Positions 33,881 through 45,017 of a DNA stretch of 64,000 bases are shown piece after piece. This stretch comes from Lonicera japonica (Eukaryota; Streptophyta; Magnoliopsida; Dipsacales; Caprifoliaceae). The DNA is taken from positions 20,461,017 through 20,525,016 of the forward strand of contig CM038466.1 in NCBI GenBank assembly GCA_021464415.1. The letters run 5' to 3'. Under the pieces are notes generated by a model. That model searched no databases, was not told where the DNA came from, and saw nothing but the letters and a program-made list of their open reading frames with translations. Position numbers and translations under genes: made by a program. Position 1 is the first letter of the stretch; the number at the start of each line of letters is the position of its first letter.

Positions 33881-36800
33881 TCAACTAGAGAGGGCTTCCT
33901 CAATAAGCTTCTCTGTGAGAGCTTTAGAAAGTCCCATAACACTGTCAGCACTTCCCACCTGCACCACAATCGATGGCAACACATTATTACCACTAAAAGT
34001 CATGACGAATTCGATGCATGTACAATATTACACCAGGTATTTCTCGTAGTAATTTTTTGAACAGTTTAAAGCCATATGATAGATTTTTGCCGAGCGGTTA
34101 GTATATGGCCTTCAAATGACAGGTCAAAGGTTTGAATAGTATTTATTTTTCTAAATCAACAAAGGGTAATTTTGTAATTTCAGGTACACACCGAAACGTA
34201 ACGGCCAAGTCTCATGTGCGCTTAATTTGATAGAATAGAAATAGATTGCGATAGGCCATGGTACTAAATTGTTTTAGCCTATTTTTCCACTTTCCCATGG
34301 AATCCAGAAAACATCTCCCCCTAAGTTTTTGTTACCATGCAAAAATATTCTGCCTAAAACAGTCTAAGCCCAAGGAATCCAATTACTTTCCATATAAACC
34401 GATCTAATGTAGCTAGACTAACCTAACACAACACAGAGTCCTGACTGATATACTAGTGCTGGGATAATGGACTAGGAATTATCTTTTGATGTTAAATAGT
34501 CACTAAAAATAGCTATTGATAGGATAATAATACAACCAAGATTGTTCAGATCCGCAAAAGCTGATGTAGGCACTAAATTCTATAGGGAGAGAGGTGCGGG
34601 CTAACCACTGTATCAATGAATGGTAATGTGAGTGGATGTTCGAGCATTAAACCCCCAGCAACATTGAGCATAATTCCCTCTTCAACCTAATGTAACCAAC
34701 TACTATTAAAAGAAGTTCCATGAAGGATCATTAGTAAGGGTAAAATATTGTCAACATATTTACCAGGCTATCAATTACCACGTCTGGTATGTCATGGAAA
34801 TAGACCTGCACCACAAGACCACCAATACTTAACCTTCCAACTTCAACAACAACAAAACTTGTTGATCAAAAAATAAATAAAAACTTCAACAACAGATGCT
34901 TTGCTATACTCACTTTTTCCGAATATAAAGAGTTCAAATTTTCATTTAAAAATAAGATTACATGGGTTTAATTAAAATGGAAAAAGGAAGCTTGCATAGT
35001 TTCAATCCATAACTGATGAGCACTCTCGAAAAAAGTATAGATAATATCACGTAACTGTGAGAAAAGTGTACCTCTGCCCTCTCCCATCCTCCTTTTCTAT
35101 TACCTGTAGTAAGGTTCGTTACTACAACAGATCCCACAACTGCTGCAACACCACCAGAATAGCCTGCAAGAATAATAAGATCACTAGGCTCAGTTCATTC
35201 TTGCTGTGGTTAAAGCTATTAAGCTGATCTGTAAAACTAACATGTGGCACACTTTATGCTTGTGCAAGTACTCGGTAATTGTTAATTGTTAATGGTTAAA
35301 TTGTTTTTAAAATCTTTTGAGATAGTGCGTTTGTATTTGATCAAGCAGTTAAGCAGCATGTTCTGAGCAAAGGTAATAAAGGTCATGGATTGTAATCCAG
35401 TTAAAACTATTGTTTACTTTTTATTTTTAAATTGAGGATAATTTCATAATTTCAAGTACATACCAAAAGTGCTCTTCTCGCTTAAATATATATTTATAGA
35501 TAATAGATGAGATACGGCGTGATCTAACACAGAGTTATTGGTTAACGTGTCAAGAATCACCTTACATAAATGGGTTACAGAATCCAGATATACACAATAC
35601 AAATCCATTATATATGACATAATGACAATATGCACATATTTTTATTTAAAAAAGGAAGGTCTACTGTTAGGGGATTCAATTGAGCCAACCTTTAATAAAC
35701 TCGCGCGCTTCTTCCTTGCTCGATGGTTTTTCTCTGATCGTTCCTTCATACACCACCACCTCGATTATCAATTAGATGCAGGTAAGTTTAAACCTCAGTT
35801 CATCTACTTAACCAACCAAATGAAAATCATCAATGGGAGAACCCTCTAGTTGTGCGTGTGGTATGTTTTAAGTAAATACTAGGCCTCATTTAAAGAATAG
35901 AGATATTGGGCATTAGAGTGCTTCACTGGTTTATGAATGCATTTTGACTTGTGCAGTTACATTATCAGAGTTTAATATGCTCGTGGCAATAGTTTAATGT
36001 GTTAATGTCAAATAAATATCCGTTAAAGTGGAATTGAAAAGGATCTATAGCTAAACGGCAAGTTCTCTCAAATAAATATTTAATACATTATACAGTGACT
36101 TCACCATCAACTTGTATTTTTTTACTACTTCTATCCATTTTTTAGAGTAAAAACGTTTGAATTGTCAATTTTAACCTCAACCCTCCATATTCTGAAAGTT
36201 GTACTTCTATGCAACTTCAATATGTTGCAAGAAAACGTTACAAAAGGAAGTACAAAAGTGCATTGACTTTTCAAAGAGGCTATGTGGAGACACTAGACAA
36301 TATGCAGGGTTTTATTGAACTTCCTATTGTACCAATTGAATACTCTTTTTTAGTTCTAACAATAAGTTCAAAATAAATTAAGCAATATGCGTAACATACT
36401 CTTATGGTCTTACTACATTAGACACCAAGATACTATACTAGTCATTATACCAATTTAGGTAAGTTCTGTGTAATAGCAAAAAAGAAGAAACAAAGCATAC
36501 TGTGTCTGCAGTGATTAACAATGTGGAAGGCACATCCTCCTTCAAGTGATCCATAGTATTAAGCCTTGATATGATTGCATCCGCCTAAGAATTTTCCATT
36601 AAATGAAGGTAAGAGAATATAACTTTTTTATATCATCGCTGGTAGTCTAACAATGACGGGGTAATAGAGGTTGAGTGAACCATAGGCAAGAGAAGTGAAT
36701 TCATATGCTTCTTTGTAGTAGTTATGTTTAAGTCCTATATGACGAATATAAGACAAATAAGTGATAGAGACTAAGCTAGTAGAAACCTTTTAAAATCTTA

Positions 36801-37680
36801 TAGGCTACAGTAGTTTATCAATATGAAGCACATATGTGGGAGAAACATGAAGCAGTTCGGCAATTCAGAAAATCTAAAGAAGTATGATACAAATGCATTG
36901 GGCACCAAGATATCTGTGTAAAAAATACTACATTATTCCTCTACTTTTTGTGTATACAGTATAACTTTTGTATATGCAATAGTCAGTACCGGAGAATCAT
37001 GAGAAACAAATCCCCAAATAATTACATATTTAGGTCTATATAACTAGTTAGAAAGCTTCAAATTGCCTCTTAACTCCCTAACCTATTTTTCTATTTGATT
37101 AAGGCACTATATGCGCTCACTCTTCAACTCCAAAACCATAAGCAGACCACAACATCTACTCAGAGTTTCACCTTGGCTTATATATGTCGGACTTTGGTTC
37201 GGATATGGATACATGTATAATAAGAATTAACTTAAATAAATACTCCTCCATAAAGAAAATTACGAGCCTTAGTTTCTGTTATGAGATGTCTCAAATAATG
37301 AATCACATTTCTGAAATTAATATACGAAATTTCACTATAGTTAAACATGAATTCAATTTTGGTTGTTGATTACACTAGGTGCTTGTTTGGTTCGATTTTT
37401 TGTTCTTCCAAAAAATCCTCAATTTGTTAAATTCACGTACGTCAAGAGTTTGAATCAATGGATTTCAATTCCTTGAATGAATATCAAAGTTAACAACTAA
37501 ATTACTAATTTATAAATTCAGTTCGAGTAAAACAAAATAAAGGCATTATGGTATATACCTTTGCCTCTGCTAGAGCCATTACCAATTCTTCCGGCTTTTT
37601 CTTCCTAATACTCTTCTCATCTATGTCTGCAGTCTGAAGCACAAGCCAAACTATACATTAAGCACAAACATTATTCATTC

Positions 37681-37712
<32 letters not shown>

Positions 37713-37964
37713 TTGGTTGATACTTGAGAAAGTAAACGTACAATAATAGTGAATTCATATCCCATCTCTGCTAGAATCTCTCGACGAGCTATCGAAGACG
37801 ACCCCAAAATTATCTTCCATAAGCCATTACATCAATATATAAATATACATACACATTCGCGACAGTAATTTTTGCAAACAATGCATAATCCTAGAACAAT
37901 GCCTGAAGATGAAAAAGCGGAGATTAGATAATTTGGAGCAAACCTTGAAGGAAGAGTTGTCCAT
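33881..37964 (-). CDS. Maf-family nucleoside triphosphate pyrophosphatase-like protein, 204 aa
   Basis: Nine exons on (-): 37944-37964, 37742-37813, 37559-37633, 36501-36584, 35690-35759, 35072-35163, 34764-34805, 34606-34686, 33881-33958. All introns are GT-AG and phases agree throughout. The protein starts MDNSSFK and continues IILGSSSIARREILAEMGYE, the Maf nucleotide-binding N-terminus with its conserved Ser and Arg. Later come TADIDEKSIRKKKPEELV, the catalytic-loop motif ITADTVV (Asp83) with GTIREKPSSKEEAREFI, GGVAAVVGSVVVTN, LNVAGGLMLEHPL and GSADSVMGLSKALTEKLIEE. Maf proteins hydrolyse non-canonical or specific nucleotides (dTTP/UTP or m7GTP subclasses) and act as house-cleaning enzymes. 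Which subclass this is cannot be told here. The length is normal (about 200 aa). Introns 5 and 8 hold SINE copies and intron 2 or its flank an AT microsatellite. Confidence 0.92.
34086..34258 (+). mobile_element. SINE copy 1, in intron 8 of the Maf gene (antisense)
   Basis: A tRNA-like head GCCGAGCGGTTAGTA (box A) and GGTTTGAATAG (box B) is followed by a body shared with 35405-35510: TTATTTTTCTAAAT, GGTAATTTTGTAATTTCAGG, TACACACCGAAA, CTCATGTGCGCTTAA and GATAGAATAG. The shared structure supports one SINE family. Exact ends and target duplications are not resolved. Confidence 0.6.
35325..35512 (+). mobile_element. SINE copy 2, in intron 5 of the Maf gene (antisense)
   Basis: Head GATCAAGCAGTTAAGCAG (box A-like) and GGATTGTAATCCAG (box B-like), then TTATTTTTAAATTGAGGATA, ATTTCATAATTTCAAGTACA, GTGCTCTTCTCGCTTAA and TTATAGATAATAG, matching copy 1 in order. 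More diverged from tRNA than copy 1. Confidence 0.6.
37687..37713. repeat. (AT)n microsatellite in Maf intron 2
   Basis: About 13 uninterrupted AT units between exons 2 and 3 of the (-) Maf gene. Confidence 0.9.
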
Positions 37965-38242
37965 ATCCAATCTTCGTCTTCTTCTTCTTCTGCTCTGTTG
38001 GAAGTTCTTATTAGCTTAGGAGATAAGCTGTACGAAGTCAATAGCCGCGAAATTCCGAGGAGCGGTAAAATGAATAAAGTGTCGACCAATTGGCGGGAAA
38101 CACGCGGCCAAGAGTAACAAAGGGCACGCTACATGGTTAATATATATATATATATCTCAAAAATACTTACCAAAACCTTCGAAGTATTCGATTTGTCAAC
38201 CAATTAAACTATTAAATGCGTGGATTTAACCCATAAGTAAAC

Positions 38243-38885
38243 TAAGGGCTTGTTTGGTTCGAGTTTTAAGAATGGAAATTGGCATTTAGATGCTAGATAA
38301 ATTTTTATTTCTGGCATGTTCTTTTATTAAGATTCTATTAATACTCGTTTGGTTGGAGTTTTAAGAATGAATTCGGCATTTTTTTTTATTTTTTGGATTT
38401 TTTTTTTCATTTACTGAGAATTTTTTTTTTTCATTTTCTGGAAGAAAATATATTTTTTTCACTTTCTGGGGAAAAAACAATATTTTTAATTTTCTGGGAA
38501 ATTTATTTTTTTTCACTTTCTGGAAAAAAAATATTTTTTTTCACTTTCTGAGGAAAAAATAATATATATATATTTTTATCACTTTATGGGAAAAAATATT
38601 TTTTAAAATTTTCTGGAATTTTTTTTTCATTTTCTAGGAATTTTTTTTTTTTTTCATTTTCTGGGAAAAAAAACAATTTTTGGACAAAAAAAAAAGGATT
38701 CCTCAAATTGGGAATCCAAGATTCCTCCCGATTTATAAAGGAATAGATTTTGGTAAAATGGGGGAATTTAGGATTTCTAGGAATCCTAAATTTCTACCTA
38801 AAACTCCAACCAAACAAAATAATCCTTATGGAATGGAATTTAGGATTCCAGGAATCTTCAAAAGCTCGAACCAAACGAGCCCTAA
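38243..38885. mobile_element. TIR element A with TAA duplication, minisatellite interior
   Basis: The element (38246-38882, 637 bp) has termini GGGCTTGTTTGGTTCGAGTT and, inverted, GGGCTCGTTTGGTTCGAGCT. TAA lies on both sides (38243-38245 and 38883-38885). The interior has degenerate repeats of TTTTTTCACTTTCTGGGAAA (about 38380-38670) and an internal half-copy of the left terminus at about 38342. The termini resemble those of PIF/Harbinger-type MITEs. ORFs 38680-39006 and 38750-38932 cross the element end and are not genes. Confidence 0.75.
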
Positions 38886-40136
38886 GGGTGGTACTATTAC
38901 CACCGCCACAATTGCTTGCTTTCACTCTCTAATCTCAATAATATTTTTGTTAATTTATTTTTACTCTCACAAATCTCCACACTACTTTCACCTTCTAATA
39001 CATTAATTAATGATAAATTCTTTTCATTAATTAATTAACTAACAATTACAACATCAAATTACTTCCCCTCTCTCACCCCCTCGCTCTTCGGTCTCTTTTC
39101 GTCTCGCTCTTCGGTCACTTTCGAGACCTTACTTTGGCCTTATAACAACCGAGTATTTTGGCTAATCTTGGATTCCCTACGACCGAAGTTCATCAAACTC
39201 CTCGATCCCTTACAATCGAGGGTTCCTCATATCATTTTTAGCTTTCGGGACCTTATATCAACCTCTAACAACCAAGTATTGAGAATAATTTCGGTTCCCT
39301 ATTATCGAGGTTCATCCACTTCCTCGATCCCTTACAACTGAGGTATTCTAGATTATATTTTCAGCTTTAGATAACTTACATCAATCTCTAACAACCGAGA
39401 TATTTGGAGAAGAATATAACTTTTTAGAATTTTTTTCACTACCTCGACCCTTAAGAGCCGAGTAATAGGCATATATTCGACCATTACGGACCGATAAAAA
39501 TGATAAATGTTGGTTCTGTAAAACCGAAATATCATTCTCCTTCACGTCTTCATATGATACATTCGGTCATCGAAAACCGAACAAGTGCTTCAATTTTGGT
39601 TCCTTCGTAACCGAGGTAACCTGTTCTGATGCTCTAATTCGTTTTATCGTATATATTTTTTGTGGATGTTAACAAAACAAAATAAATATAAAACTCAATA
39701 AAAATAAACATACATCGATCTGTTTTATTAACTTTTTCTACCTTGACAATCATTGATTCGCTCTTCTCTAACATTCTCTACAACTTAAGGTTTTTTTTTT
39801 GTGTTCCATCAATGGAGATTTTGTGTGTTTTTGTGAGTTAGTTTTAGATTTTTGTTAGCTTTTGGAATGAACTGAATGAGATAAGAATGGGTAATTAAAT
39901 CTAATTTTTGTTAATTATTAACCATTGAATCAAAACCATATAAAATAAGAAGAAGGAAGAAGAAGAAGAAGAAGATAAATAGTAATTAATGTTAAAGAGT
40001 GGTTAGTAATTAATGTTAAAGAGTGGTTAGTTGGTTAAAAATAATTAATTGAATGGAGTGGAAATAGAAGCTTACAACTTTTTTTTAATAGGAGTAAAAC
40101 CAAGTAGGTTTTGGGGTGGCAATGGTACCACCCTAA
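38883..40136. mobile_element. TIR element B with TAA duplication, sharing a TAA with element A
   Basis: The element (38886-40133, 1,248 bp) has termini GGGTGGTACTATTACCACC and, inverted, GGGTGGTACCATTGCCACC: 17 of 19 match. TAA occurs on both sides (38883-38885 and 40134-40136). The left TAA is also the right TAA of element A, so one inserted next to the other. It carries the 122-bp tandem repeats at 39117-39520 and no ORF of note. Confidence 0.75.
39117..39520. repeat. About 122-bp tandem repeat (3+ copies) inside element B
   Basis: Units starting CTTTCGAGACCTTAC (39118), CTTTCGGGACCTTAT (39241) and CTTTAGATAACTTAC (39363) share AACAACCGAGTATT and CCTCGATCCCTTACAA. Within each unit the motif (T)CGAGG / CGGTT recurs in both orientations. 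Confidence 0.75.
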
Positions 40137-41718
40137 ATTAAATAAGCTCGTATCACTTATTCATCCAAATTTGAATAAAAATAAAGGTATTTCCAATATT
40201 TAATCTTAAGTATATACGTGGTGTGTCATGTGTATATACGCGATTGAAAAAAAAAATTGAAATATTAAAATTTGAATGAAAGCAAAGGTATTTCCGATAC
40301 CTACAAAGATTCAAATCACATCACATTGTTTACACTAAAATATCAATTTTTGTGAAATTAAAATACGCAAGCACAATTTAAGAAAATTAAAAACCTGACA
40401 CAAACAAAATTCTTTCCCTCTTTATAAATCAATTTTTAAATTTCAATCCAATTAAGTGTATTATAAATAAAAGGAATCCAAAATAAAACTATGGTTAATT
40501 TTTAAAATTACAAATCAACTTTTCTTTGTTCTGTTGAAATATAAAACAGAAAAAAGAAAACACTTCAAATATCTAATTAGGTTACTTTTGGACAAATTTA
40601 TTATCTCCCTTTACTTGTTGTGAACTAAGAAAAAAATTGTCATTTGCGATCCTCTTGAGTGATCTAGATGAGAGTTGCTTAAATATATACCATCCTCTAG
40701 ATGATTGTGATTTGTGATTATCTTAATGCCATGTTCATTCATTCCATCATTCTTTACCTTTTATCTGTGCTTTTTTTTTCGTCAGAGAACTTAAAAGAGA
40801 AGATTTTTTTCGAAAATAGAATATTGGTATATGTGATCTTTCAATCTAAAAATAGATAGTACTCTAGACATTTAATTATTTATTTAACTGTTAAATTGAT
40901 CAATTGATAAAAATCATCTTTTATGAAGGGAAAATCAACAATTTCTAAAATTTTGAAAGTGTATATATATTTTTTGTATAATTAAAAGGGTCAAAAGGCG
41001 AAGATCAATCTTTCTCTAATACCATATACAAATCAGATCCTAGAGTTTGAATAAATTTTACAAAAACAACCTCATATTTTAAAATATCACAGAAAGATCC
41101 CTACAGAAATATAAAAATATCATACCTACTATGAAAAAATTCAAATCTAAGTGGAGGCTTAAAGCTTAAGCCCCCACTTAGCCCATGTTCCCTCCACCCT
41201 TGTATTGAGAGATCAAGAAAGATAAATGTGTTAGTTGCTGATATTGCAAGTGATTTTGCAGCATTCTTCCTTACGCAGTTCTATGTGTCTCGACCTTGAA
41301 TTCTAGATTACAATTGAACTTCTAATGTGGAATTCATTTGATGGAATTGTGAACAGTGTTCAAATTGTGTAACTTATGAAACAACGTCGCTTAGATTTTT
41401 TTAAGCAGGGGTTAAATCTAAACCATTAATGTAAAATGAAGGATGTAGATTTTAGTAACTCTCCTCTAGAGGGATTTTTATGAGTGATTTTTATCACTCT
41501 AGAGGAGCTAGATCCAAAAAAATGAGTCACCTAATAAGGGATTATTTTGTTCATGTTATTATTTAAGGGAACAAAGAGAAAATAAATTATACTTTAGATT
41601 TTTGTTAGCACATGATCTTTGTTTCCTTTTTTTTTTTTTTCCTTCCTCCCCAAGCCAAGATAGCAAGTTATTTCGATTGTCATTTTGTCTTGTAATGCAA
41701 GCCAGTTTATATTCAAGT
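40137..41718. other. Gene-free stretch upstream of the 91-aa gene
   Basis: No gene. A short direct repeat (AAAGGTATTTCC, about 40185 and 40285) and a small hairpin-like ACTCTCCTCTAGAGGGATTTTT / TCACTCTAGAGGAG pair near 41460-41505 are visible. The latter could be foldback or simply promoter-distal sequence. Confidence 0.45.
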
Positions 41719-41719
41719 C

Positions 41720-42787
41720 TATAAATTGGACCCATACATATATCTTTACACGCATAACCATCAATTACTGTTCTACTACTCTTCTTTTTAGTGCTCAAAT
41801 TTAGAGGTATGGCCCTCTTTAATTCTTCTAAATTTTATTAGTCAATTGCTGTAATTATCATCTTTAATTGTTTATTAACTTTTTTATTACATGCTCCTTA
41901 GTAATTATGTTTTACCGTTAGCTATGAATCGTAAATTGCTCTAGATTCACAAATTGTAATGTCCTGTGGTGGGTCTTTGTTAATTACTTCGCAATCTTGT
42001 TAATAGTGAACTTAATTAATGTTCTGTTTTGATCTTGAACTTTTAATGAACAATGCGAATGTATTATTCTCTCCATCTTAAATTTAAGTGTTTATTATTT
42101 CTTTTAAGATTTCCAAGATTAAAAGTTAGTATTTTTGTTGGTACATACAGAAAATAACAATTCTCACAATAGTGAACAATTTTTGTTCTGATTCATCAAT
42201 TATATTTAAATTATTTTGTCTACGAATCAATATATTGTATTTAACTCTAGTTAGTTTCAATATAAACTTATCCAAGTTCAATCCCATAGGTCAAAAGAAA
42301 AAGTTCAAATCCCATACCAAAATCATGGGAAATCTTACACTGTTAAATACCGGAGAAAAAACAAACCAGAGTAGTTTAGCTACTAAGCACATGCCCCGTT
42401 TCAAATTTATCCGTCTCTTGAGAATAAAGTCATTCTACACGGATATATTTATTTAACATAAAATAGTAACATTTTAATCTAACAACTCATTGGTTACAAA
42501 TGATTTTAATAAGGATGAATTTGATATGAACCGCAAATTCTAACTAATATACAAAGGCCACCGGTCACTTAGATACGTCAGTTTTTCTAAGTTAAATATA
42601 TATATACACTCTAAAATGTGAATTTTGCTACTGTCACAGACGTAGTCCTTTCATTGAGGATAAATTAACCTTGTAAATTTATTTACGCGTCTAATGTAAT
42701 TGATGTTTTGCATGTCAACTCTTTTCTACTGTGAATTAATTTTGTAAAAAATTTTTGTATGCGTAAACAGGCATTATACTAACAAAG
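41720..42787 (+). promoter_or_regulatory. Promoter, 5' UTR and leader intron of the 91-aa gene
   Basis: A TATA box (TATAAATT, 41720-41727) precedes a short leader. The donor GAG|GTATGG at 41806/41807 and acceptor GTAAACAG ending 42770 define a leader intron of about 964 nt, ending 17 nt before the ATG. This mirrors the leader-intron layout of the SEC14-like gene. Confidence 0.55.
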
Positions 42788-43179
42788 ATGGTTGCCCAAA
42801 AAGGCCATACTGAATCTGCACCTGCACCTTCACCTGCACCAGCACCAACTTTCACTTCGTGCAGAAAGAATAAATCTGAAAATGAAAGCTTTGTGGCAGA
42901 TTTAAAGGACCATTTTACTGAGTTTATCCATAGGCCTATGGATGAACACAAGGCTTGCATAAAATCTACATATCACAAGGTAATTTTCTTTGGGTTAATG
43001 TTCCTCCTTTTAATTGTATATATATAGCAAATGCTTCTTGTTAATGTTGAATGCGCATGTTTTGGTAGCTGATGATTTGTTTTTGGTTGAAACAGATAGC
43101 TGGAAAATTCTCAGAAAAAGTTTCTATGGGTAAAAAAGATGAAGAGTCTGCACCCCTTGGTACGACGGTGAAGAACTAG
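42788..43179 (+). CDS. Small plant protein, 91 aa, function unknown
   Basis: Two exons, 42788-42979 and 43096-43179, joined in phase 0 (AAG|GTAATT ... GAAACAG|ATA). The N-terminus MVAQKGHTE is followed by an Ala-Pro repeat (APAPSPAPAP, residues 11-20). The conserved-looking core is SENESFVADLKDHFTEFI, then MDEHKACIKSTYHKIAGKFS. The tail is acidic and polar (KKDEESAPLGTTVKN). The pattern 'FxxDLxDHxxEFIHxxMDEHKxC' recurs in a family of short plant proteins that I cannot name. No signal peptide or membrane segment. The (-) ORF over exon 1 (42736-42960) is its shadow. ORF 43231-43485 lies in the 3' flank and is not supported. Confidence 0.7.
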
Positions 43180-44051
43180 TGTGTTCGATCTTCCTATTGC
43201 CAAAGAGTAGTTAAGGAGGTTTTAGCTTTTATGGGAGTGATTTTGACTTTTTATTTCGGCATAATGGTGATTTTCACTTGTAAATTGAGATATTTTGACT
43301 TGGCATCTTTAAGATTTGCAAGTAAAATATTAGGAATTACGTTTTGTCAAGTCAAATGCGGGTATAAATTTGCTTTGGTACGTGGATATTGCAAGGTTAT
43401 GCATCAAATCCGCGATTCTCAAAATGGAACTCCATTTTTAGTAGTTGTTAAATTGTTCTTGATAATCTATTTGAAGTATATTTAAGTTCCGATATTTGGT
43501 ATGTAGATATTTTGATTTGATCCCCTAAATAAAATCCACTGATTTAGTGGGGTGAGATTATTATCAAAAGTTTCAATGGACGAAAAGCAAATGTGTGCCA
43601 GTTTTGCATTTCACCCATATTCAAATTGAACTTTTTATAAACAAATTGCATCCGAAAAAATCAACTATTTTACAGAAAAGAAAAGGTCTGTTTCTATATC
43701 ATGTTCAAACAACACCTATTTTAGAGCTTTTCGATATGCGTTAAACCAAGCAAGGAAACAATAGATCAGAATAAGATATATAATTTGAAACAATATATAA
43801 TTAATAAAAGAGAGAAACATTCAAAGAAGCACAACGATCTAACAACCTAGAAACATTAGGAGATCAGCCTCTCTTACAATAGGACCACACCACTATAGCT
43901 AGGTCATCCTTGAAACTAAACCTGTGTTATAGAACCATCATTCCATGGCCAGCTTAGTTTCCTTCTTCATTGATCTGTCAAATCACAATCTCGCAAGCTT
44001 TTAGGTGAGATGCTGATGATACCAGAGTTACTCACAGTTTTACGGCCTGCA
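43180..44051. other. 3' flanks of two converging genes
   Basis: 43180-43550 is probable 3' UTR of the (+) 91-aa gene and 43890-44051 probable 3' UTR of the (-) RADIALIS-like gene. Nothing else recognised. Confidence 0.5.
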
Positions 44052-44318
44052 TTAGTTCGCACTTGAACATTCCTTTCTTCCTTTCCTATAGTTAGGAAGA
44101 GGAACTCGACCTGCCTCAATGAGCTCAACATCGTTTAGAAGAATCTCATAGTGCAACCTTACTTCCTCCACAGTTCTCCCACCAACTGCATTGGCTATCT
44201 TGACCCAACGTTCCGGGGTGTCCTTATCGTATACTGCTAGAGCATTTTCGAAGAGCTTATTTTGCCTGGCCGTCCAAGTTGAGTTGGAACCAGACAAAGA
44301 AAGAGACCTTGACGCCAT
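44052..44318 (-). CDS. RADIALIS-like SANT/MYB domain protein, 88 aa
   Basis: A single exon. The start was chosen at 44318 ([20 protein letters not shown]), because the 44 in-frame codons upstream are hydrophobic leader-like translation unlike the family. Residues 14-62 form one SANT/MYB repeat: W15, the segment [20 protein letters not shown] with W38, [20 protein letters not shown] and the following NDVELIEAG, then the family's VPLPNYRKG motif. RADIALIS-like proteins are very short single-MYB regulators. In snapdragon RADIALIS specifies dorsal petal identity by competing with other MYBs, while relatives act in leaf, fruit and seedling development. It lacks an activation domain, as the family does. 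A paralogue-level assignment is not possible here. Confidence 0.92.
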   Translation of the reverse strand: MASRSLSLSGSNSTWTARQNKLFENALAVYDKDTPERWVKIANAVGGRTVEEVRLHYEILLNDVELIEAGRVPLPNYRKGRKECSSAN

Positions 44319-44945
44319 TCTTCTAGAGAGAGATGAGAGAAGAAATGGTAATGCTAGCTTTTTAAGTACAATGGGAGGGTGCAAGTTGGCAAACAGGATT
44401 AGCTGAACTAAATATAATTTATTGTATGCAAGCAAAGCACAAACAGGCAATTAGTATTTTGAAGGACAGTCAATTGTTTGTTTTTCAAGTCTTTTTACTT
44501 TAAAATTAATAACAAGTACACGAGGAATCCTAGATTAATGGCATGTGGGTATTTCTTTACTAGGAGAAATGCAGCCCCAGATGGCTGTGATGATGGCTTT
44601 AGTGGTATTGTCTTAAAAAAATATGGATTACTTCCTAGGTATATGCTAATTAAACTCAGTTGCAAATCAAACCTTTGCAGGAGAATCTTTCTTGTTATTA
44701 CCCCTCCTTGATTCTTTTTAATAATAATATCCTACCATCAGTTTCACTTTCTATTCGATTGCTTTTTCAATGGCTAGTACCTGTTGTCGAGTGGTTGAAC
44801 CAAGCGTTCTATCTTTCAGGCTCAATGCCATACATACTCGGTCTCGCCTGTTATAATTGCCTAATTGGTCCGTCAAAAATGTTACTTTCTATTCTGCAAG
44901 AAGTCACTTGGAAAAGAAAGATCACAAAATTTCGTTGAAAAAGAA
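44319..44945. other. 5' flank of the RADIALIS-like gene and spacer before the tRNA
   Basis: On (-) a TATA-like AATAAATTATATTTA lies near 44410-44425. ORFs 44478-44711 and 44660-44938 show no recognisable domain. Confidence 0.45.
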
Positions 44946-45017
44946 AGGTCCCACCGAGATTTGAACTCGGGTTACCAGATTCAGAGTCTGATGTCCTGAC
45001 CGCTAGACCATGGGACC
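44946..45017 (-). tRNA. tRNA-Gln (anticodon CUG)
   Basis: The reverse complement folds as a complete 72-nt tRNA. The acceptor stem GGTCCCA/TGGGACC is perfectly paired. The D arm GTC...GAC contains box A TGGTCTAGCGG. The anticodon stem TCAGA/TCTGG closes the loop CTCTGAA with anticodon CTG, and the T arm CGAG/CTCG holds GTTCAAATC. The 3' side runs into TTTCTTTTT, a Pol III terminator. No intron. CUG decodes CAG (glutamine). Confidence 0.95.

Noticed and set aside
44191..44406. 71-codon (+) ORF
   Set aside because: Antisense shadow of the RADIALIS-like coding exon.
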